Shown here: one piece after another, positions 28,459 through 35,609 of the stretch
Numbering within the stretch: the first letter of the stretch is position 1
Layout of the letters: the number at the start of each line of letters is the position of its first letter
Assembly: GCF_025144225.1 (NCBI RefSeq)
Contig: NZ_JALXXB010000005.1
Span: 1-64,000 of the forward strand
From: Aestuariimicrobium sp. p3-SID1156
GTDB taxonomy: Bacteria; Actinomycetota; Actinomycetes; Propionibacteriales; Propionibacteriaceae
DNA: 64,000 nt
Reading direction: 5' to 3'
Translations under genes and position numbers: made by a program
The notes under the pieces: model-generated
The model's database searches: none
What the model was told of the DNA's origin: nothing
The model's input: only the letters and a program-made list of their open reading frames with translations

Positions 28459-31400
28459 CAGTCCTCCACCCTGTCGAACATGCTGAACAGGAAGTCCCCG
28501 GCCTCCTGGCTTGTCGCGGGCAGGCAACCTCCCGGGATGCCGATGCAGGTCTCGGTCTCGAGCAGGTGGCGCGCCCAGCGGGGAGCGAAGGCTGCCCAGT
28601 CCTGGTCCCGCTCCCGGTGCCAGTCCCGCCCGACCGCCTGGTCCACCTCTCCCGCGGTTCGTGCTGACCACAGCGTCCTGGGCGGTGCGATGAAGGGATG
28701 GGTCAGGCCATGCTGCTGCAGGCACACCAGTCTGGCCAGGTCCTGCTCTGCCGTCCTGCCCGAAGCGGACGTCCACTCGGCGCGCCCGGCAGGGGTGAGG
28801 GCCACCAGCCGAGGGTCGGTCCCGGTGCTGACCGCAAGGACGAGGGCGCGGACCCAGCCTTCCAACACCTTGCCGGCGCTGAGCCGGCGGGATGCGGTGA
28901 TGACCTCGTGGTGGCCGGAGACTGAACCCACCGAGCCAACCACTTCGACTGGTCCGAAGGACGCCCCACCTGCCCTGCCTTCGACGATCGCGGTCACCGG
29001 CGTCGGCTCAGCCTCCCAACCCTGCTCGCGCAATTCCTGACCGAAGCGTGCCCCTTGTTGGGCAGCCCGCTCCACTCTGCGCCGCGCCGCGACGATGGGA
29101 GGCAGGCCGTGGTGGGCAAGCTGATGGTTGAGGAAGGATGCCAGCGGCTCGCCCCGACGAGCGGCCTCCATGGCCTGGGCCTTGACCCGCCACACGTCCA
29201 GGCCGTCCAGCGCCATGGGGATGGAACTGGTCTGCTCGCTCGACCACGTCGACAACCGAAGCCCTGCCCGGCGCTGCAGGAAGGCGCGCACGGGGTGGGC
29301 GAAGAAGGTGGCCAGGTCGTCGACGTCGATCCGGGTGTCCAGTGCGAGGGGAGGGTGGTCGCGGTGGCTTCGCGTCATCTTCTCGGATGTCCGGCGCCGG
29401 TGGGAGCCCGCGAAGGCGCGGCGTCCGCGCTCGTCGAAGCTGCGTGGCAGTTCGCCGCTGTCGGGGTTGGCGAAGTAGTTGGGGCCCGACCAGGACAGGG
29501 CAGGCCAATCCTCGACCAGCGTGCTGCCGGGCATGGCTGACTGTGCGGCGTCTAGGAGTTCCCCCACGGCCACAGGCGCATCCAGTCGCTCGAGGCTGGT
29601 GGGGGAGTAGCCCTGGTGGATGACTGTGAACTGCTCGGTGGCCGAGAGCAGGGCATTGAGCAGGTGTTGCTGCTGGAGCTCGCGCGGCAAAGGGGGCCCG
29701 TCGGCCTCATGCGCGGTGAGGAGGTCATCGCCGATCTCATGATTGCTGCCCGGGAAACGCTCGTCATCCAGGCCCAGGGTGACCACGATGCGGTGGGGAA
29801 TCCCGGAAAGCTCCTCCAGGCCGGAGAAGACCATGGCGCCGGTGCCGAATGCGGGGCGCGAGCGGGCTTCGGCGGCAAGCTGCTCCACGGTGAGTCGCAT
29901 GTCAGCCAGGGAGAGCTGCGCACCGTGGGACTCGGCATCCTCGTCCGAAGGGCCGGCCCAACGTGCCAGGGCGGCTCGCGCCACCGCCAGCTGCCAACGC
30001 TCGGCCCGGGGCATCGCCACCAGGTCTGACAGCAATGCCTGGAGCCTGGTGTTCCACACCGTTGCCGTGGCCGGTGTCGCGTCGACGTGGAACTTGCGGA
30101 TGCGGCTGATGAACTCCCCGAGTTGGCCGGCCATCTCGGCGCCTGCCGCGTCAATCGCGATGGCCGGGGTGCGACTGTTCACTGCGGTCAGCGGCGCATC
30201 CCCGAGGACAGCGCCCAGGGCCAGGGATTCCACGCCGGATCGCCAGGTACCGCCGAAATGGCCGATGCGGGCGTCGCGGCGGTGTTCCTGGTCGATGCCC
30301 CACTGGACATGGCCCTTCTGCACCAGCATCCGGAGCAGTTCCCCCTCGTCCTGGCCGAAGCCGAACCTGGTGGCCACCGGGGTGCTGAGGCACAGCTCGA
30401 CCAGTTCCTCCCAGGTGGCACGGCTGGAGCGCAGGGACATCACGGCCAACAGGAGGTTGAACACCTCGTTGGGCTGGCGGCCAGCCGTGGTCGAGATGGA
30501 GGCGCGCAGCTGGTGCCCCGGGTGGGGGTCGTCGCTCACGGGCTGGATGACCATGGCGGCATCCACCAGCGGTGCAAAGGACTCCAGGTCGGGGCAGAGC
30601 ACCGCCACGTCGCGTGGCTCCAGGCTCGGGTCATCCTCGAAAAGGCCGCAGAGATAGTCCCGGAGCACCTCGACCTGTCGGTTGGGCCCGTGCGATCTGA
30701 TCACGGTGAACCCCGGGCGCCGGCCCTGCACGGTGTAGGGATCACCCGGCTGACCGAGTACGGCAGCCTGCAGGCCTCCCGCAAGCGGCCTCGCGGTGGT
30801 CGGGCGGTGGACCGGAACGGGAGGCTTGCCCTCGGCGGTCCAGCCCCGCTCGGCCATCTGGTGAACCCGCCCGAGCCGACCCAGGGGACCGCCCTCCCGT
30901 GAGCTCGACAGCTGCCAGACGGTGACGGGACAGGCCTCCGCGAGCGCCGTCACCAGAGCGCGATCACGCGGATGCAGGGCGGTGACGACCAGGACGTGGA
31001 GGGCAGGGGGAAGTTCCAGACGCCCCGCGGCCAGGGCCTCCACCAACTCCTGGTGCCGTTCGAGGGGGGCCGGTGCCTCCACCAACGACCTGACACGTCG
31101 CCAGAGGTGCGGCTGCCAGTGCTGTGTCCGAGGAAGGGGATCACCCTGCGGGCCGACCAGCTCGCCCGCGTCCCAGGCTCGCACCATGTGCTCCCGGTCC
31201 AGGCAGTAGCGGCGTTGCAGGCGTGCGATGCGCCCCGCTGTGGCGAGCCGGCGGCCGGGCCGCAGCTCGTGATTGCGCAGGTGGTGGGCAAGGGGAGCAG
31301 CCCAGTCCTCCTCCAGGCCTTCATCGAGCGCTCTCACCACGGTGCGGGCGAGCAGGTGGGCTGCCCAGGGGTCGTCCTCCGGCCAGCCCAGCTCTGCGCC

Positions 31401-31616
31401 CAACCGGTGTCTCAGATGCGCCAGCGATGTCAGGTCCACGCCGGCGCAGACGCCGAACCCATTCCGTGCGGCGATCTGTTGTGAGACATAGCGCTGGTGC
31501 CCCGGCCCGGGGCAGGCGACGACGGGAGCAGTAAAGGGGCCGATCGCCGCATCATCGATGGCAGCGGAAATCCCCTCCACCAGGACCCCCAGATGGGGTG
31601 ACGAGAACACCTGCAT
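28458..31616 (-). CDS. recC: RecC subunit of RecBCD
   Basis: RecC holds RecB and RecD together and recognises Chi through an inactivated helicase-nuclease fold. Typical segments are RDVAVLCPDLESFAPLVDAAM, DDPHPGHQLRASI and VTLGLDDERFPGSNHEIGDDLL. No Walker A is present, as expected. Length 1052 aa fits RecC. I chose the ATG at 31616 over a GTG nine codons upstream because GGAGAGGGAAG precedes it, and TAGGGT on the minus strand at 31642-31647 is a good -10. First gene of recCBD, divergent from uvrD2. Confidence 0.94.
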   Translation of the reverse strand: MQVFSSPHLGVLVEGISAAIDDAAIGPFTAPVVACPGPGHQRYVSQQIAARNGFGVCAGVDLTSLAHLRHRLGAELGWPEDDPWAAHLLARTVVRALDEGLEEDWAAPLAHHLRNHELRPGRRLATAGRIARLQRRYCLDREHMVRAWDAGELVGPQGDPLPRTQHWQPHLWRRVRSLVEAPAPLERHQELVEALAAGRLELPPALHVLVVTALHPRDRALVTALAEACPVTVWQLSSSREGGPLGRLGRVHQMAERGWTAEGKPPVPVHRPTTARPLAGGLQAAVLGQPGDPYTVQGRRPGFTVIRSHGPNRQVEVLRDYLCGLFEDDPSLEPRDVAVLCPDLESFAPLVDAAMVIQPVSDDPHPGHQLRASISTTAGRQPNEVFNLLLAVMSLRSSRATWEELVELCLSTPVATRFGFGQDEGELLRMLVQKGHVQWGIDQEHRRDARIGHFGGTWRSGVESLALGAVLGDAPLTAVNSRTPAIAIDAAGAEMAGQLGEFISRIRKFHVDATPATATVWNTRLQALLSDLVAMPRAERWQLAVARAALARWAGPSDEDAESHGAQLSLADMRLTVEQLAAEARSRPAFGTGAMVFSGLEELSGIPHRIVVTLGLDDERFPGSNHEIGDDLLTAHEADGPPLPRELQQQHLLNALLSATEQFTVIHQGYSPTSLERLDAPVAVGELLDAAQSAMPGSTLVEDWPALSWSGPNYFANPDSGELPRSFDERGRRAFAGSHRRRTSEKMTRSHRDHPPLALDTRIDVDDLATFFAHPVRAFLQRRAGLRLSTWSSEQTSSIPMALDGLDVWRVKAQAMEAARRGEPLASFLNHQLAHHGLPPIVAARRRVERAAQQGARFGQELREQGWEAEPTPVTAIVEGRAGGASFGPVEVVGSVGSVSGHHEVITASRRLSAGKVLEGWVRALVLAVSTGTDPRLVALTPAGRAEWTSASGRTAEQDLARLVCLQQHGLTHPFIAPPRTLWSARTAGEVDQAVGRDWHRERDQDWAAFAPRWARHLLETETCIGIPGGCLPATSQEAGDFLFSMFDRVED

Positions 31617-31641
31617 GACTTCCCTCTCCACGTTCCAGACC

Positions 31642-31647
31642 ACCCTA
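31642..31647 (-). promoter_or_regulatory. -10 box for the recCBD operon
   Basis: TAGGGT on the minus strand lies 25 bases upstream of the recC ATG, leaving room for a short leader with a GGAGAGGG ribosome site. It pairs back-to-back with the uvrD2 -10. Confidence 0.5.
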
Positions 31648-31743
31648 TGAGGCGGGTACGACAGAAGGTGCGCGGGCGGCCCGGGATGGCAGTCCTGCCG
31701 GTGCGCCCAGGTCGGCAGGATCAGGGTTTGTCGGGGCCGCGGT

Positions 31744-31749
31744 TAGGGT
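31744..31749 (+). promoter_or_regulatory. -10 box of a leaderless promoter for uvrD2
   Basis: TAGGGT ends eight bases before the GTG at 31758, with no ribosome site between. Confidence 0.55.
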
Positions 31750-31757
31750 GGGGCACC

Positions 31758-33815
31758 GTGACCACCCAGCAGCGCATCAATGAGGTCCTCGGCGCCCTCG
31801 ATCCCGACCAGCGGGCCGTCGCGGAGTGCGTCCAGGGCCCGCTGGTCGTCATCGCTGGCGCCGGGACCGGCAAGACGCGTGCGGTCACCCACCGCATCGC
31901 CCACGCCTCGCTGGTGGGTGCGGCCGACCCGCGGCGCACGCTCGCGGTCACCTTCACCACCCGCGCCGCCGGTGAGATGCGCGGACGCCTGGCCCAGCTG
32001 GGCGTCGAGGGCGTCCAGGCCCGGACCTTCCACTCGGCCGCCCTGAAGCAACTCCAGTACTTCTGGCCACGGGCCTACGGGGTGGAGTTGCCTCGCCTGG
32101 TCGAATCCCGGTTCGGCCTGGTCGCCGAGGCCGCCGCCCGTCAGCGGCTCTCGACGGAGACGAGCATGGTCCGCGACCTGGGCGCAGAGATCTCCTGGGC
32201 CAAGGTCTCCAATGTCACCCCGGGCAACTACGCAGGGATCGCACGCGCGTCGGCGCGTGAGGTGGCCAACCTCGAGCCCGCCGTGGTGGCACGCGTCCTC
32301 ACTGACTACGAGGCCATCAAGCGGGAGCGCGGGGTGATCGACTTCGAGGACATCCTGCTCTGCGCGGTCGCGCTGATGCACGAGCACCCCGACGTCGCGG
32401 CCCAGATCCGTGATCGGTACCAGCACTTCACTGTCGATGAATACCAGGATGTCAGCCCCCTCCAGCAGTCCCTGCTGATGCTCTGGTTGGGGGACCGCGA
32501 CGATGTCTGCGTCGTGGGGGATCCCGCCCAATCGATCCACGCCTATGCCGGTGCGCGGCCGGACTTCCTCACCGGCTTCGCGCGGCGTCATCGTGCAGCG
32601 AAGGTGGTCAGCCTGCACCGGGACTACCGCTCCACACCGCAGGTTGTCGAACTGGCGAACAATGTGCTCCACCCACCGCACTTCACCAAAAGGTCGGACT
32701 TCCGCCTGGTCGCCCAGCGTGCCCCGGGCCCGGAGCCGGTCTTCGAAGGGCACGCCACCGACACCGATGAGGCTCGCGCCATCACGACCTGGTTCACTGC
32801 ACTCCACCGTTCTGGGACGCCGTGGAGCGAGATGGCGGTCCTGTTCCGCATCAATGCCCAGGCGCCTGCGCTGGAGGCGGCCCTGACCGAGGCCGGCGTG
32901 CCCTATGTGGTGCGAGGGTCCGAGCGCTTCTACGAACGCCCCGAGATCCGCCAGGCGCTGCGCCTGCTCGTCTCCCACGCGGGCAACACGCCGGACGATC
33001 CCGGAGTTCCTGCCGTGCGGGCCATTCTTGCGGGTGCCGGCTGGACCGCGGAGCCGCCGGCGGGGTCGGGGGCCGTGCGTGAGCGCTGGGAATCGCTCAG
33101 CGCGCTGGTACACCTTGCTGAGGAGATCGGGGAACCCCACACCCTGGCCGATGTGGTCGAAGAGCTCACCCTTCGGGCCGATCGACAGCAGGCACCGCAG
33201 GGTCAGGGGGTGACAGTCGCCACCCTGCACTCGTCCAAGGGACTGGAGTGGGATGCGGTGGCGCTGGCCGGCGTGGCGGAGGGAAGCCTGCCCTTCGCAC
33301 TCTCCCAGACCCGCGAGGCCATCGACGAGGAGCGCCGGCTGCTCTACGTGGGCATCACTCGTGCCCGTGAACACCTGCGACTGAGCTGGTCGCGCTCCGG
33401 CGGGCCAGGGCGCGCAGGACGCTCGATGTCGCGCTTCCTGGTCGGGCTCACCCCCGGGACGCTGCGGGAGGCTGCTCCGGAGCCAGCCTCTCGACCCAGG
33501 CGAGGCAGCGCGCTGTCGCAGAAGTGCCGGGTCTGCGGGGAGTCCCTGGGCACGGCAGCCTCCCGCAAGCTGGGCCGACACGAGCAGTGCCAGTCCACCT
33601 ACGACGAGGCGCTGCTGGCGGAACTGAAGGGGTGGCGCAAGGACGCCGCCGCAGGGGCCCCGGCGTTCGTCGTCTTCACCGATGCCACCCTCATTGCCAT
33701 TGCCGAGGCCATGCCAAGCGACGCGGACCAATTGCTTGAGGTGCCAGGCGTGGGGCCAGCCAAGCTCGACACATGGGGCGATGCGTTGCTGGAACTGCTC
33801 GACAAGTTCCGCTGA
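31758..33815 (+). CDS. uvrD2: UvrD2 helicase with C-terminal HRDC domain
   Basis: This is an SF1A 3'-5' DNA helicase. Motifs are IAGAGTGKTRAV (Walker A), FTVDEYQDVSPLQQ (II), VGDPAQSIHAYAGA (III), TVATLHSSKGLEWDAV (V) and LLYVGITRAREHL (VI). After the motor come a zinc-like cluster (C590, C593, H608, C611) and an HRDC domain ending LLEVPGVGPAKLDTWGDALLELL. This architecture defines UvrD2, which in mycobacteria is adjacent to whiB7 exactly as here. One of the four usual cysteines of the cluster appears to be His608. GTG at 31758 follows a TAGGGT -10 by eight bases, so the mRNA is probably leaderless. Expected roles are DNA repair and suppression of recombination. Confidence 0.94.
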   Translation: MTTQQRINEVLGALDPDQRAVAECVQGPLVVIAGAGTGKTRAVTHRIAHASLVGAADPRRTLAVTFTTRAAGEMRGRLAQLGVEGVQARTFHSAALKQLQYFWPRAYGVELPRLVESRFGLVAEAAARQRLSTETSMVRDLGAEISWAKVSNVTPGNYAGIARASAREVANLEPAVVARVLTDYEAIKRERGVIDFEDILLCAVALMHEHPDVAAQIRDRYQHFTVDEYQDVSPLQQSLLMLWLGDRDDVCVVGDPAQSIHAYAGARPDFLTGFARRHRAAKVVSLHRDYRSTPQVVELANNVLHPPHFTKRSDFRLVAQRAPGPEPVFEGHATDTDEARAITTWFTALHRSGTPWSEMAVLFRINAQAPALEAALTEAGVPYVVRGSERFYERPEIRQALRLLVSHAGNTPDDPGVPAVRAILAGAGWTAEPPAGSGAVRERWESLSALVHLAEEIGEPHTLADVVEELTLRADRQQAPQGQGVTVATLHSSKGLEWDAVALAGVAEGSLPFALSQTREAIDEERRLLYVGITRAREHLRLSWSRSGGPGRAGRSMSRFLVGLTPGTLREAAPEPASRPRRGSALSQKCRVCGESLGTAASRKLGRHEQCQSTYDEALLAELKGWRKDAAAGAPAFVVFTDATLIAIAEAMPSDADQLLEVPGVGPAKLDTWGDALLELLDKFR

Positions 33816-33834
33816 ATCGGCGAAACCCCTTGTC

Positions 33835-33874
33835 AAAAATGAGTTGCCGTGGCACCGGTGCTGCCCGCTAGAGT
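33835..33874 (+). promoter_or_regulatory. WhiB7-type autoregulated promoter
   Basis: An A-rich run (AAAAAT, 33835-33840) sits three bases upstream of a -35 TTGCCG (33844-33849). It is followed by a 19-base spacer and a -10 TAGAGT (33869-33874). WhiB7 binds AT-rich DNA just upstream of the -35 through its AT-hook and activates its own promoter with the primary sigma factor. The arrangement matches that logic. Confidence 0.75.
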
Positions 33875-33932
33875 GGTGCCTGTTCGTTCCGGTGAGCCCA
33901 TCGGAGAAGTCACGAGAAAGGGGGTGGAAGCC

Positions 33933-34058
33933 ATGATCACAAGCAATGTCTGCTCGTGGACACGAGTGCGCAAGCCATTTGCAGCCGGCTCCGCCCTGCA
34001 CCTTATCGACAACTCCATCGGATTCACCCTGGCACCCGGGGGCAGCCTGCCCCGCTGA
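33933..34058 (+). CDS. upstream ORF in the whiB7 leader (regulatory peptide)
   Basis: A 41-codon frame starts ATG with a strong GGGGGTGGAAG ribosome site, begins MITSNVCSWTRVRKPF and ends GSLPR. It lies between the WhiB7-type promoter and an intrinsic terminator that ends 46 bases before whiB7. Codons 29-32 overlap the strand (34018-34027) that can pair with the terminator's 5' arm. Translation speed through this uORF should therefore decide terminator formation, as established for whiB7 leaders that sense ribosome-targeting antibiotics. The peptide sequence itself is not a recognised family. Confidence 0.75.
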   Translation: MITSNVCSWTRVRKPFAAGSALHLIDNSIGFTLAPGGSLPR

Positions 34059-34115
34059 GGTTGCCCCTCGCCTGCTGAGGCCGTGAATCCGACCACCGGG
34101 ATTCGCGGCCTTTTT
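34018..34115 (+). promoter_or_regulatory. whiB7 attenuator: antiterminator and terminator
   Basis: The terminator is a 12-bp stem (34079-34090 with 34099-34110, one G-T wobble), an 8-base loop and five T residues (34111-34115). TCGGATTCAC at 34018-34027 is exactly complementary over 10 bases to GTGAATCCGA at 34083-34092, the 5' arm and first loop bases of the terminator. The two structures exclude each other. A ribosome delayed early in the uORF would leave 34018-34027 free to form the antiterminator and allow whiB7 expression. Confidence 0.8.
34079..34115 (+). terminator. intrinsic terminator between the uORF and whiB7
   Basis: GGCCGTGAATCC pairs with GGATTCGCGGCC and is followed by TTTTT. 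It starts 20 bases after the uORF stop, too early to end uvrD2 alone. It functions as an attenuator. Confidence 0.85.
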
Positions 34116-34160
34116 CCGTCTCCCGGTCACCCGATCCCCAGACTTCACCAGGAGACACCG

Positions 34161-34472
34161 ATGCACGCCCGAGCGCTCGACACCCTCGACCAGGTGGTCG
34201 ACCCTCTCGAGGTCGCCACGCTCAGCCTTCCCTGCCACGACGTCGACCCCGAGCTCTTCTTCGCACCCGAGCCCGAGCGCGTGGAGGAGGCCAAGCAGGT
34301 CTGCGGCCCCTGCCCCCTCATCGCCGAATGCCTCGCCGGAGCCCTGCGCCGCGCAGAACCTCACGGTGTCTGGGGTGGCCAGCTGCTCGTGGACGGGGCC
34401 GTGGTGGCGCGCAAGCGTCCGCGTGGCCGCCCCCGCAAGGAGAGCGTGCCCGTCGTGGCGCCCGCAGCCTGA
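34161..34472 (+). CDS. whiB7: WhiB7 iron-sulfur transcription factor
   Basis: This is a 103-aa WhiB protein with the four iron-sulfur cysteines C25, C48, C51 and C57 (LPC then VCGPC then ECL) and the GVWGG turn. The C-terminal AT-hook RGRPRK (residues 88-93) distinguishes WhiB7 from other WhiB proteins. It partners the primary sigma factor to activate intrinsic antibiotic-resistance genes. An AGGAGA ribosome site precedes the ATG at 34161. Control by its own promoter and by the leader attenuator is read from the sequence upstream. Its neighbours uvrD2 and the Rv3196-like gene match mycobacteria. Confidence 0.95.
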   Translation: MHARALDTLDQVVDPLEVATLSLPCHDVDPELFFAPEPERVEEAKQVCGPCPLIAECLAGALRRAEPHGVWGGQLLVDGAVVARKRPRGRPRKESVPVVAPAA

Positions 34473-34525
34473 GCAGCGACAGCCGGAGCAGGGGCGGCCC
34501 GGACGGCGTCCCATTCGCGAACCCA

Positions 34526-35356
34526 TCACCCGGCCAGGGCCAGCCCGGCACCGCAACACTCGCGTTGCTGCCGGGCCGGCTCGAAGCCGGAATCAGCGCT
34601 GGACGACAGCCAGCGCCACCCCCTCGCCGGGCTCCCACCCCCTGAACGTTGACGCAACAGCAGAACCACCTGGCTGCGGACCCACTCGTCCATCCAGGCC
34701 GGCACCGAGCGTGACTCGAGGATCGGTGGTGGCGGGAGGCTCGTAGCCAGAAGACGTTCCGCAGCGGTGTCCAGCTCACAGAGGGTGCAGGGACCATCCG
34801 CCGGGAACCAGCCCACCCGGCAGCCTCCCGAGCTGGTGGTGATGACGACCTGGTCCAACCCGGAGCGGCGCACCAACCAGGACAACGTGTGGTCCACGGC
34901 CGCCCCGTGACTCACCACCAGTCCTTCATGGGCTTCCAGCTCCGCCCTGGTGGGCAGTCGGGGGAAGCGGCGCCGGCCAGTGAGGTGGTGGCGCACTCTC
35001 GCGTGGGGAGCGAGGCTTCCCTCCAATCCGGACCCCGATGGTTCGACCAGGAGGACGTCGAGTGGGTCGTCCCGGAGCAGCACCGAATCCGCCCGGAGCC
35101 TGTCGACCACCTTCCGGCATGCCGGATCCCCCGACACCCACTCCGGAGGAGTCGCCCAGGCCGATCCCAGGTGGCGCAGCCACCCGACCAGGCGTGGATC
35201 CACAGCGCGGAGCCGCCAGACACGGGCACCGAGACGAAGATCGAGGTCCCCGGCCGGCCCGGTCCCACCCGTCTGCACCACCTCGACGGCCGGGTGCAAC
35301 CGCCACCGCCCCCGGGCGGCCGGGAGAGGACCAACAGGCAATGGCTGAACAGTCAT
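34526..35356 (-). CDS. TOMM cyclodehydratase-like / E1-like protein (Rv3196 position)
   Basis: This 276-aa protein resembles the small proteins annotated as cyclodehydratases or TOMM leader-binding proteins. The N-terminal half (RWRLHPAVEVVQ then LRLGARVWRLRAVDPRLVGWL) fits a peptide-recognition (RRE-like) domain. The segment GLDQVVITTSSGGCRVGWF followed by ADGPCTLCELD matches the C-terminal pattern of such proteins (VGPLVxPGxxPCLxCLD). No ATP-binding YcaO domain is attached or nearby. In mycobacteria this place is held by Rv3196. Start ATG 35356 chosen; the long open frame upstream crosses the phased repeats. Function and substrate are unknown. Confidence 0.55.
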   Translation of the reverse strand: MTVQPLPVGPLPAARGRWRLHPAVEVVQTGGTGPAGDLDLRLGARVWRLRAVDPRLVGWLRHLGSAWATPPEWVSGDPACRKVVDRLRADSVLLRDDPLDVLLVEPSGSGLEGSLAPHARVRHHLTGRRRFPRLPTRAELEAHEGLVVSHGAAVDHTLSWLVRRSGLDQVVITTSSGGCRVGWFPADGPCTLCELDTAAERLLATSLPPPPILESRSVPAWMDEWVRSQVVLLLRQRSGGGSPARGWRWLSSSADSGFEPARQQRECCGAGLALAG

Positions 35357-35406
35357 GACAGCAAGTAGAGCCGGCTGCCAGGCGCCACGCCAGAGCTCCC
35401 GGGCGA

Positions 35407-35459
35407 CGGACAACACCGGTCCCACAACGGACAACACCCCGACCCCGTCGGACAACACC
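35407..35459. repeat. three 11-bp direct repeats with exact 21-bp period (candidate operator array)
   Basis: CGGACAACACC occurs at 35407-35417, 35428-35438 and 35449-35459, start-to-start distance 21 bp each time, while the 10-bp spacers differ. Two helical turns per repeat place all copies on one face of DNA. The array lies 51-103 bases upstream of the cyclodehydratase-like start (minus strand) and 150 bases before the divergent membrane-protein gene. This suggests binding sites for an unidentified regulator. Confidence 0.7.
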
Positions 35460-35609
35460 TGGGCCAGGACATGGGGAAGGAGACGCCCCCGGTGGTTCCT
35501 CGCATGCCTTCCCCTGCACGCGCGACCCAACCGGGGGCTGGGTCAAAGCTAGCCGCCCCCGCTGGCCGCGTCAACCCGTTCGACCCTCCGGGACGGGATA
35601 CTACGGCTC

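Noticed and set aside
35357..35530. Extending the cyclodehydratase-like gene upstream across the phased repeats
   Set aside because: The extra residues would be Arg-rich and then a low-complexity VLS-type run, no family sequence is gained, and an ATG at 35356 directly precedes family-like sequence.
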